A DNA stretch of 64,000 nt, taken from Caulobacter sp. Root1455. GTDB taxonomy: Bacteria; Pseudomonadota; Alphaproteobacteria; Caulobacterales; Caulobacteraceae. The notes beneath the pieces were generated by a model that made no database searches, was not told the DNA's origin, and saw only the letters and a program-made list of their open reading frames with translations. A program made the position numbers and the translations under genes. Positions 42,419-51,090 of the stretch are shown here, piece by piece (position 1 is the first letter of the stretch; each line of letters starts with the position of its first letter). The DNA is taken from positions 186,001 to 250,000 of the forward strand of contig NZ_LMFQ01000020.1 of NCBI RefSeq assembly GCF_001426905.1, in the 5' to 3' direction.

Positions 42419-42886
42419 TCACCCCATCGCGATCGGCAGGGCCGTCGTGAACTTGATCTGCTCCATCGCGAAGCTCGACGACACGTCGGTCAGCGGAGCG
42501 GTGGCGATCAGGCGGCGATAGAAGCGGTCATAGGCGGCGATGTCGCGGACCACGACCTTGAGCAGATAGTCGACGTCGCCGCTCATCCGGTAGAACTCGA
42601 CCACCTCGGGCAGGGCCTTGGCGCCGGCCGCGAAGGTCGCAAGCCACTCCTCGTCGTGGCGGCCGGTCTTGACGGCCACGAACACCGTCAGCGGCAGGTC
42701 CAGGGCCTCGCGGTCGATCAGGGCGACGCGGGCGGTGATCACGCCGCTATCCTGCAGCCGCTTGACCCGCTTCCAGCACGGGGTCTGGGACAGGCCCACC
42801 CGTTCGGCCAACTCGGCGATCGGGACGGTGGCGTCCTGCTGCAGAATCGCCAACAGGCGGCGGTCGATCTGGTCGAGCGAGATCAT
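42419..42886 (-). CDS. Lrp/AsnC-family transcriptional regulator
   Basis: A 155-residue feast/famine regulator. The N-terminal HTH (LDQIDRRLLAILQQDATVPIAELAERVGLSQTPCWKRVKRLQDSGVI) is followed by the amino-acid-binding RAM domain (VVEFYRMSGDVDYLLKVVVRDIAAYDRFYRRLI). It probably senses an amino acid and regulates its own gene through the palindrome at 42906-42922. It is divergent from the DUF6356 gene. Confidence 0.88.
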   Translation of the reverse strand: MISLDQIDRRLLAILQQDATVPIAELAERVGLSQTPCWKRVKRLQDSGVITARVALIDREALDLPLTVFVAVKTGRHDEEWLATFAAGAKALPEVVEFYRMSGDVDYLLKVVVRDIAAYDRFYRRLIATAPLTDVSSSFAMEQIKFTTALPIAMG

Positions 42887-42905
42887 TCTATATCACGGCC
42901 CATTT

Positions 42906-42922
42906 GGAGAATTCAATTCTCC
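42906..42922. promoter_or_regulatory. Palindromic operator, probably for the adjacent Lrp/AsnC regulator
   Basis: GGAGAATTCAATTCTCC has perfect 8-base arms around one central base and lies 20 bases upstream of the lrp-type start. AT-rich palindromes of this kind are typical Lrp/AsnC sites. Confidence 0.65.
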
Positions 42923-43005
42923 CTAATTGCCACGAAGCCGTGTTTCAGACCATGTCATTCTCTCGAAGCGCGGCATCATGGAAAGGCGCAAATCCGAGGA
43001 TGCTG

Positions 43006-43266
43006 ATGCTCGACGCCTTCACCCGCCATCCGCGTTCGGTCGACGAGACCTATGGCGAGCACATGGCCGTGGCCTGGAGCTTCGCCTTTCCGATGCTGCT
43101 GGGCGGCCTGGCCTGTTTCGTCCACGGGATCTTCCCGTTCCTGTTCGAGACCACGGGCAGCCGCTGCGTGAAGCTGCTCCACACCCGCATCGCCAATCGC
43201 GGCCGCAAGTCGGCCGGGACCGACGCGCCGGTTCCCAACTGGGCGGCCTTCGACGCGGTGATCTGA
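43006..43266 (+). CDS. Small membrane protein of the DUF6356 type
   Basis: An 86-residue protein with a conserved-looking start (MLDAFTRHPRSVDETYGEHM), one or two membrane segments (about 20-45, SFAFPMLLGGLACFVHGIFPFLF), and a basic tail. The family is common in alphaproteobacteria and has no known function. The start ATG at 43006 follows CGAGGA; the frame extends upstream over the Lrp operator, which is unlikely to be coding. Confidence 0.7.
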   Translation: MLDAFTRHPRSVDETYGEHMAVAWSFAFPMLLGGLACFVHGIFPFLFETTGSRCVKLLHTRIANRGRKSAGTDAPVPNWAAFDAVI

Positions 43267-43281
43267 GCTCAGGCGGCGCCG

Positions 43282-43722
43282 CTAGCCCGGACGATAGGCC
43301 CCCGTGCGGCGATCGAAGATGTAGCGCTGCACGAGAACGCCGCCTTCCGTCGTCACGACGTCGGCGGTGATGGAGTCGGCGTCGGTCTCCTTGACGGCGT
43401 CCAGCTTGACACGGGGATTGGCCTGGTACTGGAGGTAGCTCTCCATGTAGGCCTTCACGTCGGCCGCGCCGAGGTTCAGGCTTGATTGGCGAGCGCCCCA
43501 GCCGGGGCCCATGTAGCCGCAACCGGCGCACCAGGTCCCGTTGTGCATCATCATGCCGGGACCCATCATGCCGCGCCCCATCATGCCGGGACCCATCATG
43601 CCGCGGCCCATCATGCCCCCAGTCCCGGCGCCCAGGCCGGGTCCGGATTGGGCGATGGCGAGGCCCGCCACGGCCAGGGCCATGGCGATCGCCGCCCCGG
43701 TGGCGATTTTGGAAACGCGCAT
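43282..43722 (-). CDS. Exported Met-rich protein with GMMG repeats and a CxxC motif
   Basis: A 146-residue secreted protein. The signal peptide ends near AIAQ (about residue 25). Residues 36-60 are a repeat of GMMGR/GMMGP, followed by MMMHNGTWCAGCGYMG. Clusters of Met with a Cys pair and His are typical of periplasmic Cu(I)-binding proteins, so a copper-handling role is a reasonable inference. The C-terminal half (about 80-146) resembles a small PepSY-like fold (YLQYQANPRVKLDAVKETDADSITADVVTTEGGVLVQRYIFDRRTG). AGGAGGAC precedes the ATG. At the DNA level the repeat is four 15-bp units (43556-43615). Confidence 0.75.
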   Translation of the reverse strand: MRVSKIATGAAIAMALAVAGLAIAQSGPGLGAGTGGMMGRGMMGPGMMGRGMMGPGMMMHNGTWCAGCGYMGPGWGARQSSLNLGAADVKAYMESYLQYQANPRVKLDAVKETDADSITADVVTTEGGVLVQRYIFDRRTGAYRPG

Positions 43723-44057
43723 TGGACGTCCTCCTGTTTGATTTCCAACAGTCTTGCGAGCTGGATGGGACTGACGGTGCGCGCCGCCGCGATCGAGGCC
43801 TTGATCGACATCAACCTGACGCCGCCTCGATCGAGAGGCGGCTTCCGACCCCGATGTGAGCGTCAGCTGTACAAGCTTGTCAGAAAACGTCGTCGGCGGA
43901 GCAAATTCTCCCCCTTGGCGACGCGGCGCGCCTAGCCCATCGTCCCCGCCCGTGCCTGTCCCTAGGGGACAGACGCGAATCAAACATTCAGAGCGTGGCG
44001 GGCGCCGAAACCGGCATCCGCTTTCGGCCGCCACGCTCCGGAGTCGGGGAGGACTTG
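43723..44057. promoter_or_regulatory. Divergent intergenic region before the Met-rich protein and the permease
   Basis: 335 bases with no supported gene. It contains a stem GCCGCCTC/GAGGCGGC at 43821-43842 and a small palindrome CTGTCC-N5-GGACAG at 43956-43972. No promoter could be assigned with confidence. Confidence 0.4.
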
Positions 44058-45509
44058 ATGAGTTTCTGGAATCGCCGCAAGGCGATCGACACCGCCGCCG
44101 GCGATCCCGCCCACGCGCTGAAAAAGACCCTGAGCTGGTATCACCTGATCGCGCTGGGCGTCGGCGCCATCGTCGGCACGGGCATCTACACCCTGACCGG
44201 CGTCGGGGCGGGCCTGGCCGGGCCGGGCGTGATGCTGTCGTTCCTGATCGCCGGGGCGGTCTGCGCCTGCGCGGCCCTGTGTTACGCCGAGCTGTCGACG
44301 ATGATCCCGGCCTCGGGCAGCGCCTACACCTACAGCTACGTGGCCATGGGCGAGCCGGTCGCCTGGTTCGTCGGCTGGAGCCTGATCCTCGAATACACCC
44401 TGGTCTGCGCCGCCGTGGCGGTGGGCTGGTCGGCCCACGCCACCGGCCTGTTCCGCATGGCCGGCTTTCCCGAATTCCTGCTGGCCGGACCGCACGTCGA
44501 GTTCGCCGACGGCACGCATGGCCTGGTCAACCTGCCGGCCGTGATCATCTCGTTCGCCGTGGCCGGGCTGCTGGCCCTGGGGACCAAGGAAAGCGCCACG
44601 GTCAACATGGTGCTGGTGGTGATCAAGATCGCGGCCCTGGGCCTGTTCGTGGTCCTGTGCCTGCCGGCCTTCGACGCCGGCCACTTCACGCCGTTCATGC
44701 CCCAGGGCTTCGCCGCCCATACCGTCGCGGGGGCGGCTGGACCGGACGCGATCAAGGTCGGGGTGATGGCCGCCGCCAGCCTGATCTTCTTCGCCTTCTA
44801 CGGCTTCGACGCGGTCTCGACCGCCGCCGAGGAGACCAAGAACCCCAAGCGCGACCTGACGATCGGCATCGTCGGCTCGATGCTGATCTGCACCCTGATC
44901 TACATGCTGGTCGCCGCCGTCGCGATCGGCGCCTCGCGGGCCGAGGTGTTCTCCAAGAGCGAGGCGCCGCTGGTGTTCATCCTGGAGACCCTTCAGCATC
45001 CGAAGATGGCGCAGCTGGTGGCCCTGGCCGCGGTGGTCGCCCTGCCGACCGTGATCCTGGCCTTCATGTACGGCCAGAGCCGGATCTTCTTCGTGATGGC
45101 CCGCGACGGCCTGCTGCCGCCGGCCCTGTCGCGGGTGAACGCCAAGACCGGCACCCCGGTGCTGATGACCCTGCTGACCGGGGCCTTGTCGGCGTTGCTG
45201 TCGGGCCTGCTGTCGCTGAAGGACATCGCCGAGCTGGCCAACGCCGGCACCCTGGCGGCCTTCATCGCCGTGGGCCTGTCGGTGATCGTCCTGCGGGTGC
45301 GCGATCCCAGCCGGCCGCGGGTGTTCGCCACGCCGCTGTGGCAATTGGTGGCGCCCGGCGCCATCCTGGGCTGTCTCTATCTGTTCTACAGTCTGCCGGC
45401 CAAGACCCAGCGCTACTTCCTGTACGCCCACCTGATCGGGGCGGCGGTGTATTTCCTCTACGGGGTGCGACGCAGCGCCCTGGCGCGGGCCGAGGCCGGC
45501 AAGGGGTAG
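44058..45509 (+). CDS. APC-superfamily amino acid permease (cationic amino acid transporter type)
   Basis: A 483-residue inner-membrane transporter with about 12 helices. The first unwound helix GVGAIVGTGIYTLTG is the substrate-binding motif of APC carriers; SAYTYSYVAMGEPVAWFVGWSLILEY is the third-helix signature, and FFAFYGFDAVSTAAEETKNPKRDL is the CAT/YhdG-type segment in helix 6-loop 7. It imports amino acids, perhaps cationic ones, by proton-coupled or exchange transport. ATG 44058 follows GGGGAGGA; an open extension begins at 43995. Confidence 0.88.
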   Translation: MSFWNRRKAIDTAAGDPAHALKKTLSWYHLIALGVGAIVGTGIYTLTGVGAGLAGPGVMLSFLIAGAVCACAALCYAELSTMIPASGSAYTYSYVAMGEPVAWFVGWSLILEYTLVCAAVAVGWSAHATGLFRMAGFPEFLLAGPHVEFADGTHGLVNLPAVIISFAVAGLLALGTKESATVNMVLVVIKIAALGLFVVLCLPAFDAGHFTPFMPQGFAAHTVAGAAGPDAIKVGVMAAASLIFFAFYGFDAVSTAAEETKNPKRDLTIGIVGSMLICTLIYMLVAAVAIGASRAEVFSKSEAPLVFILETLQHPKMAQLVALAAVVALPTVILAFMYGQSRIFFVMARDGLLPPALSRVNAKTGTPVLMTLLTGALSALLSGLLSLKDIAELANAGTLAAFIAVGLSVIVLRVRDPSRPRVFATPLWQLVAPGAILGCLYLFYSLPAKTQRYFLYAHLIGAAVYFLYGVRRSALARAEAGKG

Positions 45510-45533
45510 GCTGCTCGCGACAGACCCCGGGGG

Positions 45534-47825
45534 GTGATTTTGCGACGCTTGATTTGGTCTCGACTGTATCGCCCCAGGATCTGGCGGCCCAGCGTCTGGG
45601 TGCTGCTCGCCGCGATTCCGCTGGTCGCGTGCGGCGGAGGCGGCGGCGGGGGTTCGGGACCGTCCCCGGGCGTCGTCACACCGCCTCCCCCGCCGCCACC
45701 GCCACCACCCCCGCCGCCTCCGCCGCCGCCGACCTATCCCACCGCCGGAACCGCCGAGTACCAGCGCGGCTGGAACCTCTCGGCGATCCACGCCGACGTC
45801 GCCTACGCCAAGGGCGCCAGCGGCCAGGGGATCACCGTGGCGGTCATCGACACCGGCGTGGACGCGACCCAGCCCGATCTGGTCGGCGCGGTGTCGCCGG
45901 ACTCCACCGACATCATCGGGCGCGGCGCCCTGGTCGGCTCCAGCCGCCACGGCACGCGGGTGGCCGACATCATCGCCGCGCGCTTCAACGGGGCCGGCAC
46001 CGTGGGGGTCGCCTACGGTTCGACCATCCTGTCGATCCGGGCCGACGACAGCCGCAACTCCACCCCCGGCTGCCCCGACTGCGTCTTCGATTCCGACGAC
46101 CTGGCCGACGCCCTGGACTACGCCGTGGCCAAGGGCGCCAAGGTGGTCAACCTGTCGCTCGGGGGCGATGGTCCGGAGGGGCCGAAGTTCGAGGGGGCCC
46201 TGACCCGGGCCGCCGCCGCCGGGACCGTGGTCGCCGTCTCGTCGGGCAATGACGGGGCCGCCGATCCGGAGTGGCCGGCCCGCTACGCCGTCGATCCACG
46301 CTACGCCGGCTCGGTGATCGCGGTCGGCGCCCTGACCTCGACCGGGGCGATGGCCAGCTATTCCAACCGGGCCGGCGTGACGGCCAACGGCTATCTGGCC
46401 GCGCCCGGCGACGACATCCAGACCGAATGCGACGGTTCGGGGTGCTCGCTGGTGTCCGGCACCTCTTACGCCGCGCCCCAGGTGTCCGGCGCCCTGGCCC
46501 TGCTGCTGCAGGCTTTCCCCAATCTCTCGGGACGCGACGCGGTCGACATCCTGCTGCGCACCGCCAGCGATCTGGGGACGGCGGGAACCGACTCCACCTA
46601 CGGCCGGGGCGGCCTGGACCTGGCCCGCGCCTTCGCGCCGGTGGGGACCAGCAGCCTGTCCCTGCCCGACGGCGGCGCGACGGCCCTGACCGCCCCCGGC
46701 GTGGGCGGCAATGTCGCCTCGGCCTTCGGCTCGGCCCTGCGGCGCGCCGACGGCCTGCGCACGGTGATCCACGACGACTACAATCGCCTGTTCTCGGTCA
46801 ACCTGGCCGACGGCCTGCCGGGCGACCGGCGCGGCGCCCTGCTGACCCCGCCGCCGATCCAGGCCTCCAGCCAGGTGGTGCTGGGCGGACCGGCCCTGGG
46901 CGGGCTGAACCTGGCGGTGTCGGTCGAGGGGCCGATCTTCGACGAGCGCGCCCACGAGCCCGAGCCGTCGCTGACCCTGGGTCCCCAACCGATGCGGTCG
47001 ATGCGGATGCAGGTCGCCTATGGCCGCCTGAGCCTGTCCAGCTGGAGCGGCGAGGGCGGGGCGGCGGCCCCGGCCGGTCCGGCGGGCCGCGACGCGTTCC
47101 AGACCATCGCCCAGCCCGACCGCAGCACCCAGGCCGCCGTACGCCTGGGCCGGTTCGCCCTGCTGGCCGAACAGGGCTCGGCCCATCCGCGCCGGCCGCT
47201 GCAGATCGTCGAGATCGAGGGCTCCAGCTACGCCTCGGCCACGGGCATGATGGAGGTCGGCGACGCCCTGATCAGCCTGACCGGCGGCGCGCTGGACGAG
47301 CCGCTGGGGCCGCTGGGCTCATACCTGACGCCCGGCACCACCTTGGCCTTGCCGGCCAAGACCCGGCTCGGGGCGGCGGCGCTGGACCTCTATCCGCGCC
47401 CCGGCCTGACGCTGCACGCCGACCTGTCGATCGGCCGCACGGGGGTGGAGGGCGGCCTGCTGTCGCTGGACAGCGCCATCAGCAGCGCCTGGCGGCTGGA
47501 AGCCGGCGCCGACTGCCGGCTGGTCGGCTGGGCCTGCTCGCGCCTGACCTTCGGCGTCTCCCAGCCCCTGCGCATCGAAAGCGGCAGGTTCCAGGCCATG
47601 CTGGCCGACGTGCCGCTGGCCTATGACGACCCGCTGACCTTCTCGACTCGCCGGTTCAGCGCCGCGCCCGACGGTCGCGAGATCGATCTGAGCCTGGGCC
47701 TGGAGCGCGCCTTCGGCCCCTGGCGCTCGCTGGTGGTGCGCACCAGCCTGGCCCTGCAGCCGGGTCACCAGGCCGATGCGGCGCCGGAGGTCGGGGCCTT
47801 GGCGACCTGGCGATCGCGGTTCTGA
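45534..47825 (+). CDS. Surface subtilase (S8 serine protease), lipoprotein with poly-Pro linker and C-terminal barrel-like domain
   Basis: A 763-residue exported protease. A lipobox LVAC (Cys33) is followed by seven Gly and then a 17-residue proline run (about 50-66). The S8 domain (about 70-365) has the full triad: Asp106 in VIDTGVD, His139 in SRHGTRVAD and Ser311 in GTSYAAPQVSG. The C-terminal 380 residues look like beta strands ending in Phe (TWRSRF), as in autotransporter barrels. Start GTG 45534 or TTG 45540; GGGGGG lies just upstream. It follows the permease gene by 24 bases but shares no obvious role with it. Confidence 0.85.
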   Translation: MILRRLIWSRLYRPRIWRPSVWVLLAAIPLVACGGGGGGGSGPSPGVVTPPPPPPPPPPPPPPPPPTYPTAGTAEYQRGWNLSAIHADVAYAKGASGQGITVAVIDTGVDATQPDLVGAVSPDSTDIIGRGALVGSSRHGTRVADIIAARFNGAGTVGVAYGSTILSIRADDSRNSTPGCPDCVFDSDDLADALDYAVAKGAKVVNLSLGGDGPEGPKFEGALTRAAAAGTVVAVSSGNDGAADPEWPARYAVDPRYAGSVIAVGALTSTGAMASYSNRAGVTANGYLAAPGDDIQTECDGSGCSLVSGTSYAAPQVSGALALLLQAFPNLSGRDAVDILLRTASDLGTAGTDSTYGRGGLDLARAFAPVGTSSLSLPDGGATALTAPGVGGNVASAFGSALRRADGLRTVIHDDYNRLFSVNLADGLPGDRRGALLTPPPIQASSQVVLGGPALGGLNLAVSVEGPIFDERAHEPEPSLTLGPQPMRSMRMQVAYGRLSLSSWSGEGGAAAPAGPAGRDAFQTIAQPDRSTQAAVRLGRFALLAEQGSAHPRRPLQIVEIEGSSYASATGMMEVGDALISLTGGALDEPLGPLGSYLTPGTTLALPAKTRLGAAALDLYPRPGLTLHADLSIGRTGVEGGLLSLDSAISSAWRLEAGADCRLVGWACSRLTFGVSQPLRIESGRFQAMLADVPLAYDDPLTFSTRRFSAAPDGREIDLSLGLERAFGPWRSLVVRTSLALQPGHQADAAPEVGALATWRSRF

Positions 47826-47883
47826 GGCGTTTCGAGCGAAGTGGACGCCGGTTCGCTTGAGGAACCGCGCCAAACAAGAAGCC

Positions 47884-47919
47884 AGGGCGGGTTCGGCTTC
47901 TTGGCGATGAACCCGCCCT
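47884..47919 (+). terminator. Terminator of the subtilase gene
   Basis: AGGGCGGGTT (47884-47893) pairs with AACCCGCCCT (47910-47919) over a 16-base loop and is followed by a pyrimidine-rich AACCTCTTTCCTT. Confidence 0.75.
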
Positions 47920-47957
47920 AACCTCTTTCCTTCCGGCGTTCCGCCGCTACAGTCTGC

Positions 47958-47974
47958 TCAAAACAAGTGTTTGA
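47958..47974. promoter_or_regulatory. Possible fatty-acid regulator site (TCAAA-N7-TTTGA)
   Basis: TCAAAACAAGTGTTTGA has five-base perfect arms 16 bases before the acyl-CoA dehydrogenase start. The pattern recalls operators of TetR-type fatty-acid regulators such as PsrA/FadR, but symmetry of the inner bases is poor. Confidence 0.35.
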
Positions 47975-47989
47975 AGCGGAAGGAACGCC

Positions 47990-49138
47990 ATGGCCCTGGA
48001 CCTCGAGACCCGCGAGCAGCTGATCGACACGGTGCGCCGGTTCGTCGCCGAGCGGCTGCGCCCGATCGAGGCCAAGGTCGCCGAGGACGACGCCGTGCCT
48101 GCCGAGATCATCGAGGAGATGAAGGGGCTGGGACTGTTCGGCCTGTCCATCCCCGAGGACTTCGGCGGCCTGGGCCTGAACATGGAGGAGGAATGCCTGG
48201 TCGGGATCGAGCTGGGGCGGGCCTCGCCGGCCTTCCGCTCGGCGTTCGGCACCAATGTCGGCATCGGCAGCCAGGGGCTGGTGATGTTCGGCACGGACGA
48301 CCAGAAGGCCAAGTGGCTGCCCGGCATCGCCTCGGGCGAGATCGTCACCTCGTTCGCCCTGACCGAGCCGGAGGCCGGGTCCGACAGCGCCGCGGTCCAG
48401 ACCCGGGCCGTGCTGGACGGCGACGACTACGTGCTGAACGGCTCCAAGCGCTACATCACCAACGCCGGCAAGGCCTCGCTGTTCACGGTGATGGCCCGCA
48501 CCAATCCCGAGGCCAAGGGCGGTTCGGGCGTCTCGGCCTTCCTGGTGCCGCGCGATCTGCCCGGTCTGTCGGTCAGCAAGCCCGAGAAGAAGATGGGCCA
48601 GCAGGGCGCCCACATCCACGACGTGACCTTCGACAATGTCCGCGTGCCGGCCTGGAACCGGCTGGGCGAGGAGGGCGAGGGCTTCAAGGTGGCCATGCAG
48701 GTGCTGGACCGGGGGCGGCTGCACATCGCCAGCGTCTGCGTCGGGGTGGCCGAGCGGCTGCTGGTCGACTGCGTGGCCTATGCCAGCGAGCGCAAGCAGT
48801 TCGGCCAGCCGATCGCCAGCTTCCAGCTGATCCAGGCGATGATCGCCGACAGCAAGACCGAGGCCCTGGCGGCCCGGGCGCTGGTCCTGGAGACCGCCCG
48901 CAAGCGCGACGCCGGCGAGGGCGTGACCCTGGAGGCCGCGGCCGCCAAGCTGTTCGCCTCGGAAATGGTCGGCCGGGTCGCCGACCGGGCGGTGCAGATC
49001 TTCGGCGGGGCCGGCTATGTAGCCGATTACGGCATCGAGCGCCTGTATCGCGACGTGCGGATCTTCCGGATCTACGAGGGCACCAGCCAGATCCAGCAAC
49101 TGGTCATCGCCCGGGAAACGATCAAGCGGGGCGGGTAG
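47990..49138 (+). CDS. Acyl-CoA dehydrogenase
   Basis: A 382-residue FAD enzyme that oxidises acyl-CoA to enoyl-CoA. Signature 1 is FALTEPEAGSDSAAVQTRA; signature 2 is QIFGGAGYVADYGIERLYRDVRIFRIYEGTSQIQQLVI, whose Glu in YEGTS is the usual catalytic base. QFGQPIASFQLIQAMIADS is the conserved helix between. The chain length of the substrate cannot be read from the sequence. The ATG follows GGAAGGA. A possible fatty-acid-regulator site is upstream. Confidence 0.9.
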   Translation: MALDLETREQLIDTVRRFVAERLRPIEAKVAEDDAVPAEIIEEMKGLGLFGLSIPEDFGGLGLNMEEECLVGIELGRASPAFRSAFGTNVGIGSQGLVMFGTDDQKAKWLPGIASGEIVTSFALTEPEAGSDSAAVQTRAVLDGDDYVLNGSKRYITNAGKASLFTVMARTNPEAKGGSGVSAFLVPRDLPGLSVSKPEKKMGQQGAHIHDVTFDNVRVPAWNRLGEEGEGFKVAMQVLDRGRLHIASVCVGVAERLLVDCVAYASERKQFGQPIASFQLIQAMIADSKTEALAARALVLETARKRDAGEGVTLEAAAAKLFASEMVGRVADRAVQIFGGAGYVADYGIERLYRDVRIFRIYEGTSQIQQLVIARETIKRGG

Positions 49139-49210
49139 GCTGGTCCGATCTCCGTGCGGCCGCGACCTTTTCGTGAATGCGTCGACTTGCCGCGCGCGTG
49201 GCGAGAATTC

Positions 49211-49225
49211 TTAAGACCTCGTTAT
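49211..49225. promoter_or_regulatory. CtrA-like box before the globin-coupled chemoreceptor
   Basis: TTAAGACCTCGTTAT matches TTAA-N7-TTAA at seven of eight fixed positions and lies 51 bases before the start codon. CtrA controls motility and chemoreceptor genes during the Caulobacter cell cycle. Confidence 0.5.
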
Positions 49226-49276
49226 CCATGCTGACCGAGGTTCCTCCCACGCCAATTTGCACGGGAACGACCGACG

Positions 49277-50869
49277 ATGACGCACGACCGGACGATCAGT
49301 GAAAGGGTTGCGTTCATCGGCCTGGACGACAAGGCGAGGACCGCGTTGCGGGATCTTCGCCCGCTGATCCAGAAGGAGGTCGGCCCGGCCCTCGCCGCGT
49401 TCTACGCCAAGGTCCAGAACACGCCGGAGACCCGCGCGTTCTTCAAGGACGAGCGCCACATGGACTCGGCCAAGGATCGCCAGCAAGACCACTGGGGCGC
49501 CATCGCCGAGGCCGATTTCAGCGACTCCTACATCCAGGCCGTCCGCACGGTCGGCGAGGTCCACGCCCGGATCGGGCTGGAGCCGCGCTGGTATATCGGC
49601 GGCTACGCGGTGGTCGTCGATCACCTGATCCGGGCGACGATCCAGTCGTTCTGGCCGCGGGGGCTGATGTCGAAGGGCGATTCCAGCAAGGCTGGCGAGG
49701 CTGTCGGCGCGCTTGTGAAGGCGGCCCTGCTCGACATGGACTTCGCCATCTCGACCTATCTCGAGGCCATCGAGACCGAGCGCCAGAAACTCGATGCGGC
49801 GCGGCTTGAGAACGAGGCTAGCCAGACGGCGCTGGTCGACGCGCTCGCCGGCGCCCTGGAGCGCCTGGCGGCGGGCGACCTGGTCGGCCGCATGACGGCC
49901 GAGGTGAAGCCGCAGTTCCAGAAGCTGAAGGACGATTTCAACACGGCGATCGATACGCTCGAGGTGGCGATGTCCCGCGTGACCGCGGCGACGGGCGGCA
50001 TCCAGGCGGGCTCGGAAGAGATCGGCGCCGCCGCCGACGACCTGTCGCGCCGCACCGAACAGCAGGCCGCCAGCCTGGAGGAGACCGCCGCGGCGCTGGA
50101 CCAGATCACGGCCACCGTCCGCCGCTCGGCGGCCGACGCCAAGCAGGTCTCCGAAGTGGTCGCCGGCGCCAAGACCGAGGCCGAACGTTCGGGTGTCGTC
50201 GTCGACCAGGCGGTGGCGGCCATGGGCGGGATCGAGACCTCGTCGCGGGAGATTAGCAACATCATCGGCGTCATCGACGAGATCGCCTTCCAGACCAACC
50301 TGCTGGCTCTGAACGCGGGGGTGGAAGCCGCTCGTGCGGGCGACGCCGGCCGCGGCTTCGCGGTCGTCGCCCAGGAGGTGCGGGCCCTGGCCCAGCGCTC
50401 GGCCGACGCGGCGCGGGAGATCAAGACCCTGATCGGCGCCTCGACCGCCCAGGTGGCCGCCGGGGTCGGCCTGGTGGGGCAGACGGGCGAAGCCCTGCGC
50501 GGGATCGTCGACAAGGTGGCGGAGATCGACACCCTGATCCTGCAGATCTCGGCCTCGGCCCAGGAACAGGCCACGGGCCTGGCCCAGGTCAACACCGCGG
50601 TCAATCAGATGGACCAGGTCACCCAGCAGAACGCCGCCATGGTCGAGCAGACGACCGCCGCGACCCATTCCCTGAAGGGTCAAACGGCCGAGCTGGTCAA
50701 TCTGATCGGAGCGTTCACGGTGGGCCAGCGGGCCGAGGCCAGCCCCGCGCGGCGGCCCGCGGCGCGATCACCGGCGCCGATCCGACCGACGGCCCGCCCG
50801 GGCGCGACGGCGCGCCCGGCGGCTCGGGCCGGCAACACCGCGGTCAAACAGGAGTGGCAGGAATTCTAG
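49277..50869 (+). CDS. Soluble globin-coupled chemoreceptor (HemAT-like)
   Basis: A 530-residue cytoplasmic chemoreceptor without membrane segments. Residues 1-165 form a protoglobin sensor domain, with the probable haem-binding proximal His96 in [23 protein letters not shown]-like stretch follows (about 185-240, [17 protein letters not shown]), then the signalling coiled coil with the hairpin tip [35 protein letters not shown]. The C-terminus EWQEF matches the xWxxF docking site for CheR/CheB. It probably senses oxygen for aerotaxis. An Ala/Pro/Arg-rich linker (about 485-520) precedes the docking motif. A CtrA-like box stands upstream. Confidence 0.9.
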   Translation: MTHDRTISERVAFIGLDDKARTALRDLRPLIQKEVGPALAAFYAKVQNTPETRAFFKDERHMDSAKDRQQDHWGAIAEADFSDSYIQAVRTVGEVHARIGLEPRWYIGGYAVVVDHLIRATIQSFWPRGLMSKGDSSKAGEAVGALVKAALLDMDFAISTYLEAIETERQKLDAARLENEASQTALVDALAGALERLAAGDLVGRMTAEVKPQFQKLKDDFNTAIDTLEVAMSRVTAATGGIQAGSEEIGAAADDLSRRTEQQAASLEETAAALDQITATVRRSAADAKQVSEVVAGAKTEAERSGVVVDQAVAAMGGIETSSREISNIIGVIDEIAFQTNLLALNAGVEAARAGDAGRGFAVVAQEVRALAQRSADAAREIKTLIGASTAQVAAGVGLVGQTGEALRGIVDKVAEIDTLILQISASAQEQATGLAQVNTAVNQMDQVTQQNAAMVEQTTAATHSLKGQTAELVNLIGAFTVGQRAEASPARRPAARSPAPIRPTARPGATARPAARAGNTAVKQEWQEF

Positions 50870-50968
50870 ACCGCGACCGCCCGTTTGTCCGGCCGGGGGA
50901 CTCTCCCCGGCCGAATGGCGGGCGGCCCGGCGAGCGTTCGCCGCGCCCCATCGGCGCCGATGGGGTCC

Positions 50969-51046
50969 CCAAACGCAAAACGCCCCCGCTGGCCCCTAGC
51001 CGGAACGTCCCCTGTAAGGACGCTCCGGCGGAGCCAGCGGAGGCGT
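50969..51046 (-). terminator. Nested hairpin terminator of the TonB_C-like gene
   Basis: Arms 50980-50993 and 51033-51046 (ACGCCCCCGCTGGC and its near complement) enclose a second stem (GCCGGAACGTCC / GGACGCTCCGGC); on the minus strand TTTTGCGTTT follows. A separate perfect palindrome CCCCATCGGCGCCGATGGGG at 50946-50965 may end the chemoreceptor transcript on the plus strand. Confidence 0.6.
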
Positions 51047-51090
51047 GTTCAGGTCCCCCCAGGCAAGGCCTGGGAAAGGAGCTTTAAAAC

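Noticed and set aside
43556-43615. Short regularly spaced repeats that could look like a CRISPR array
   Set aside because: The units are contiguous 15-bp repeats in frame within a secreted Met-rich protein, without spacers and without cas genes.
43980-47186. A 1068-codon open frame on the minus strand
   Set aside because: It runs antisense to the amino-acid permease and the subtilase genes, both of which show full family motifs. Its translation is a low-complexity Gly/Arg/Gln/Val mix, which is what GC-rich codons give on the opposite strand.
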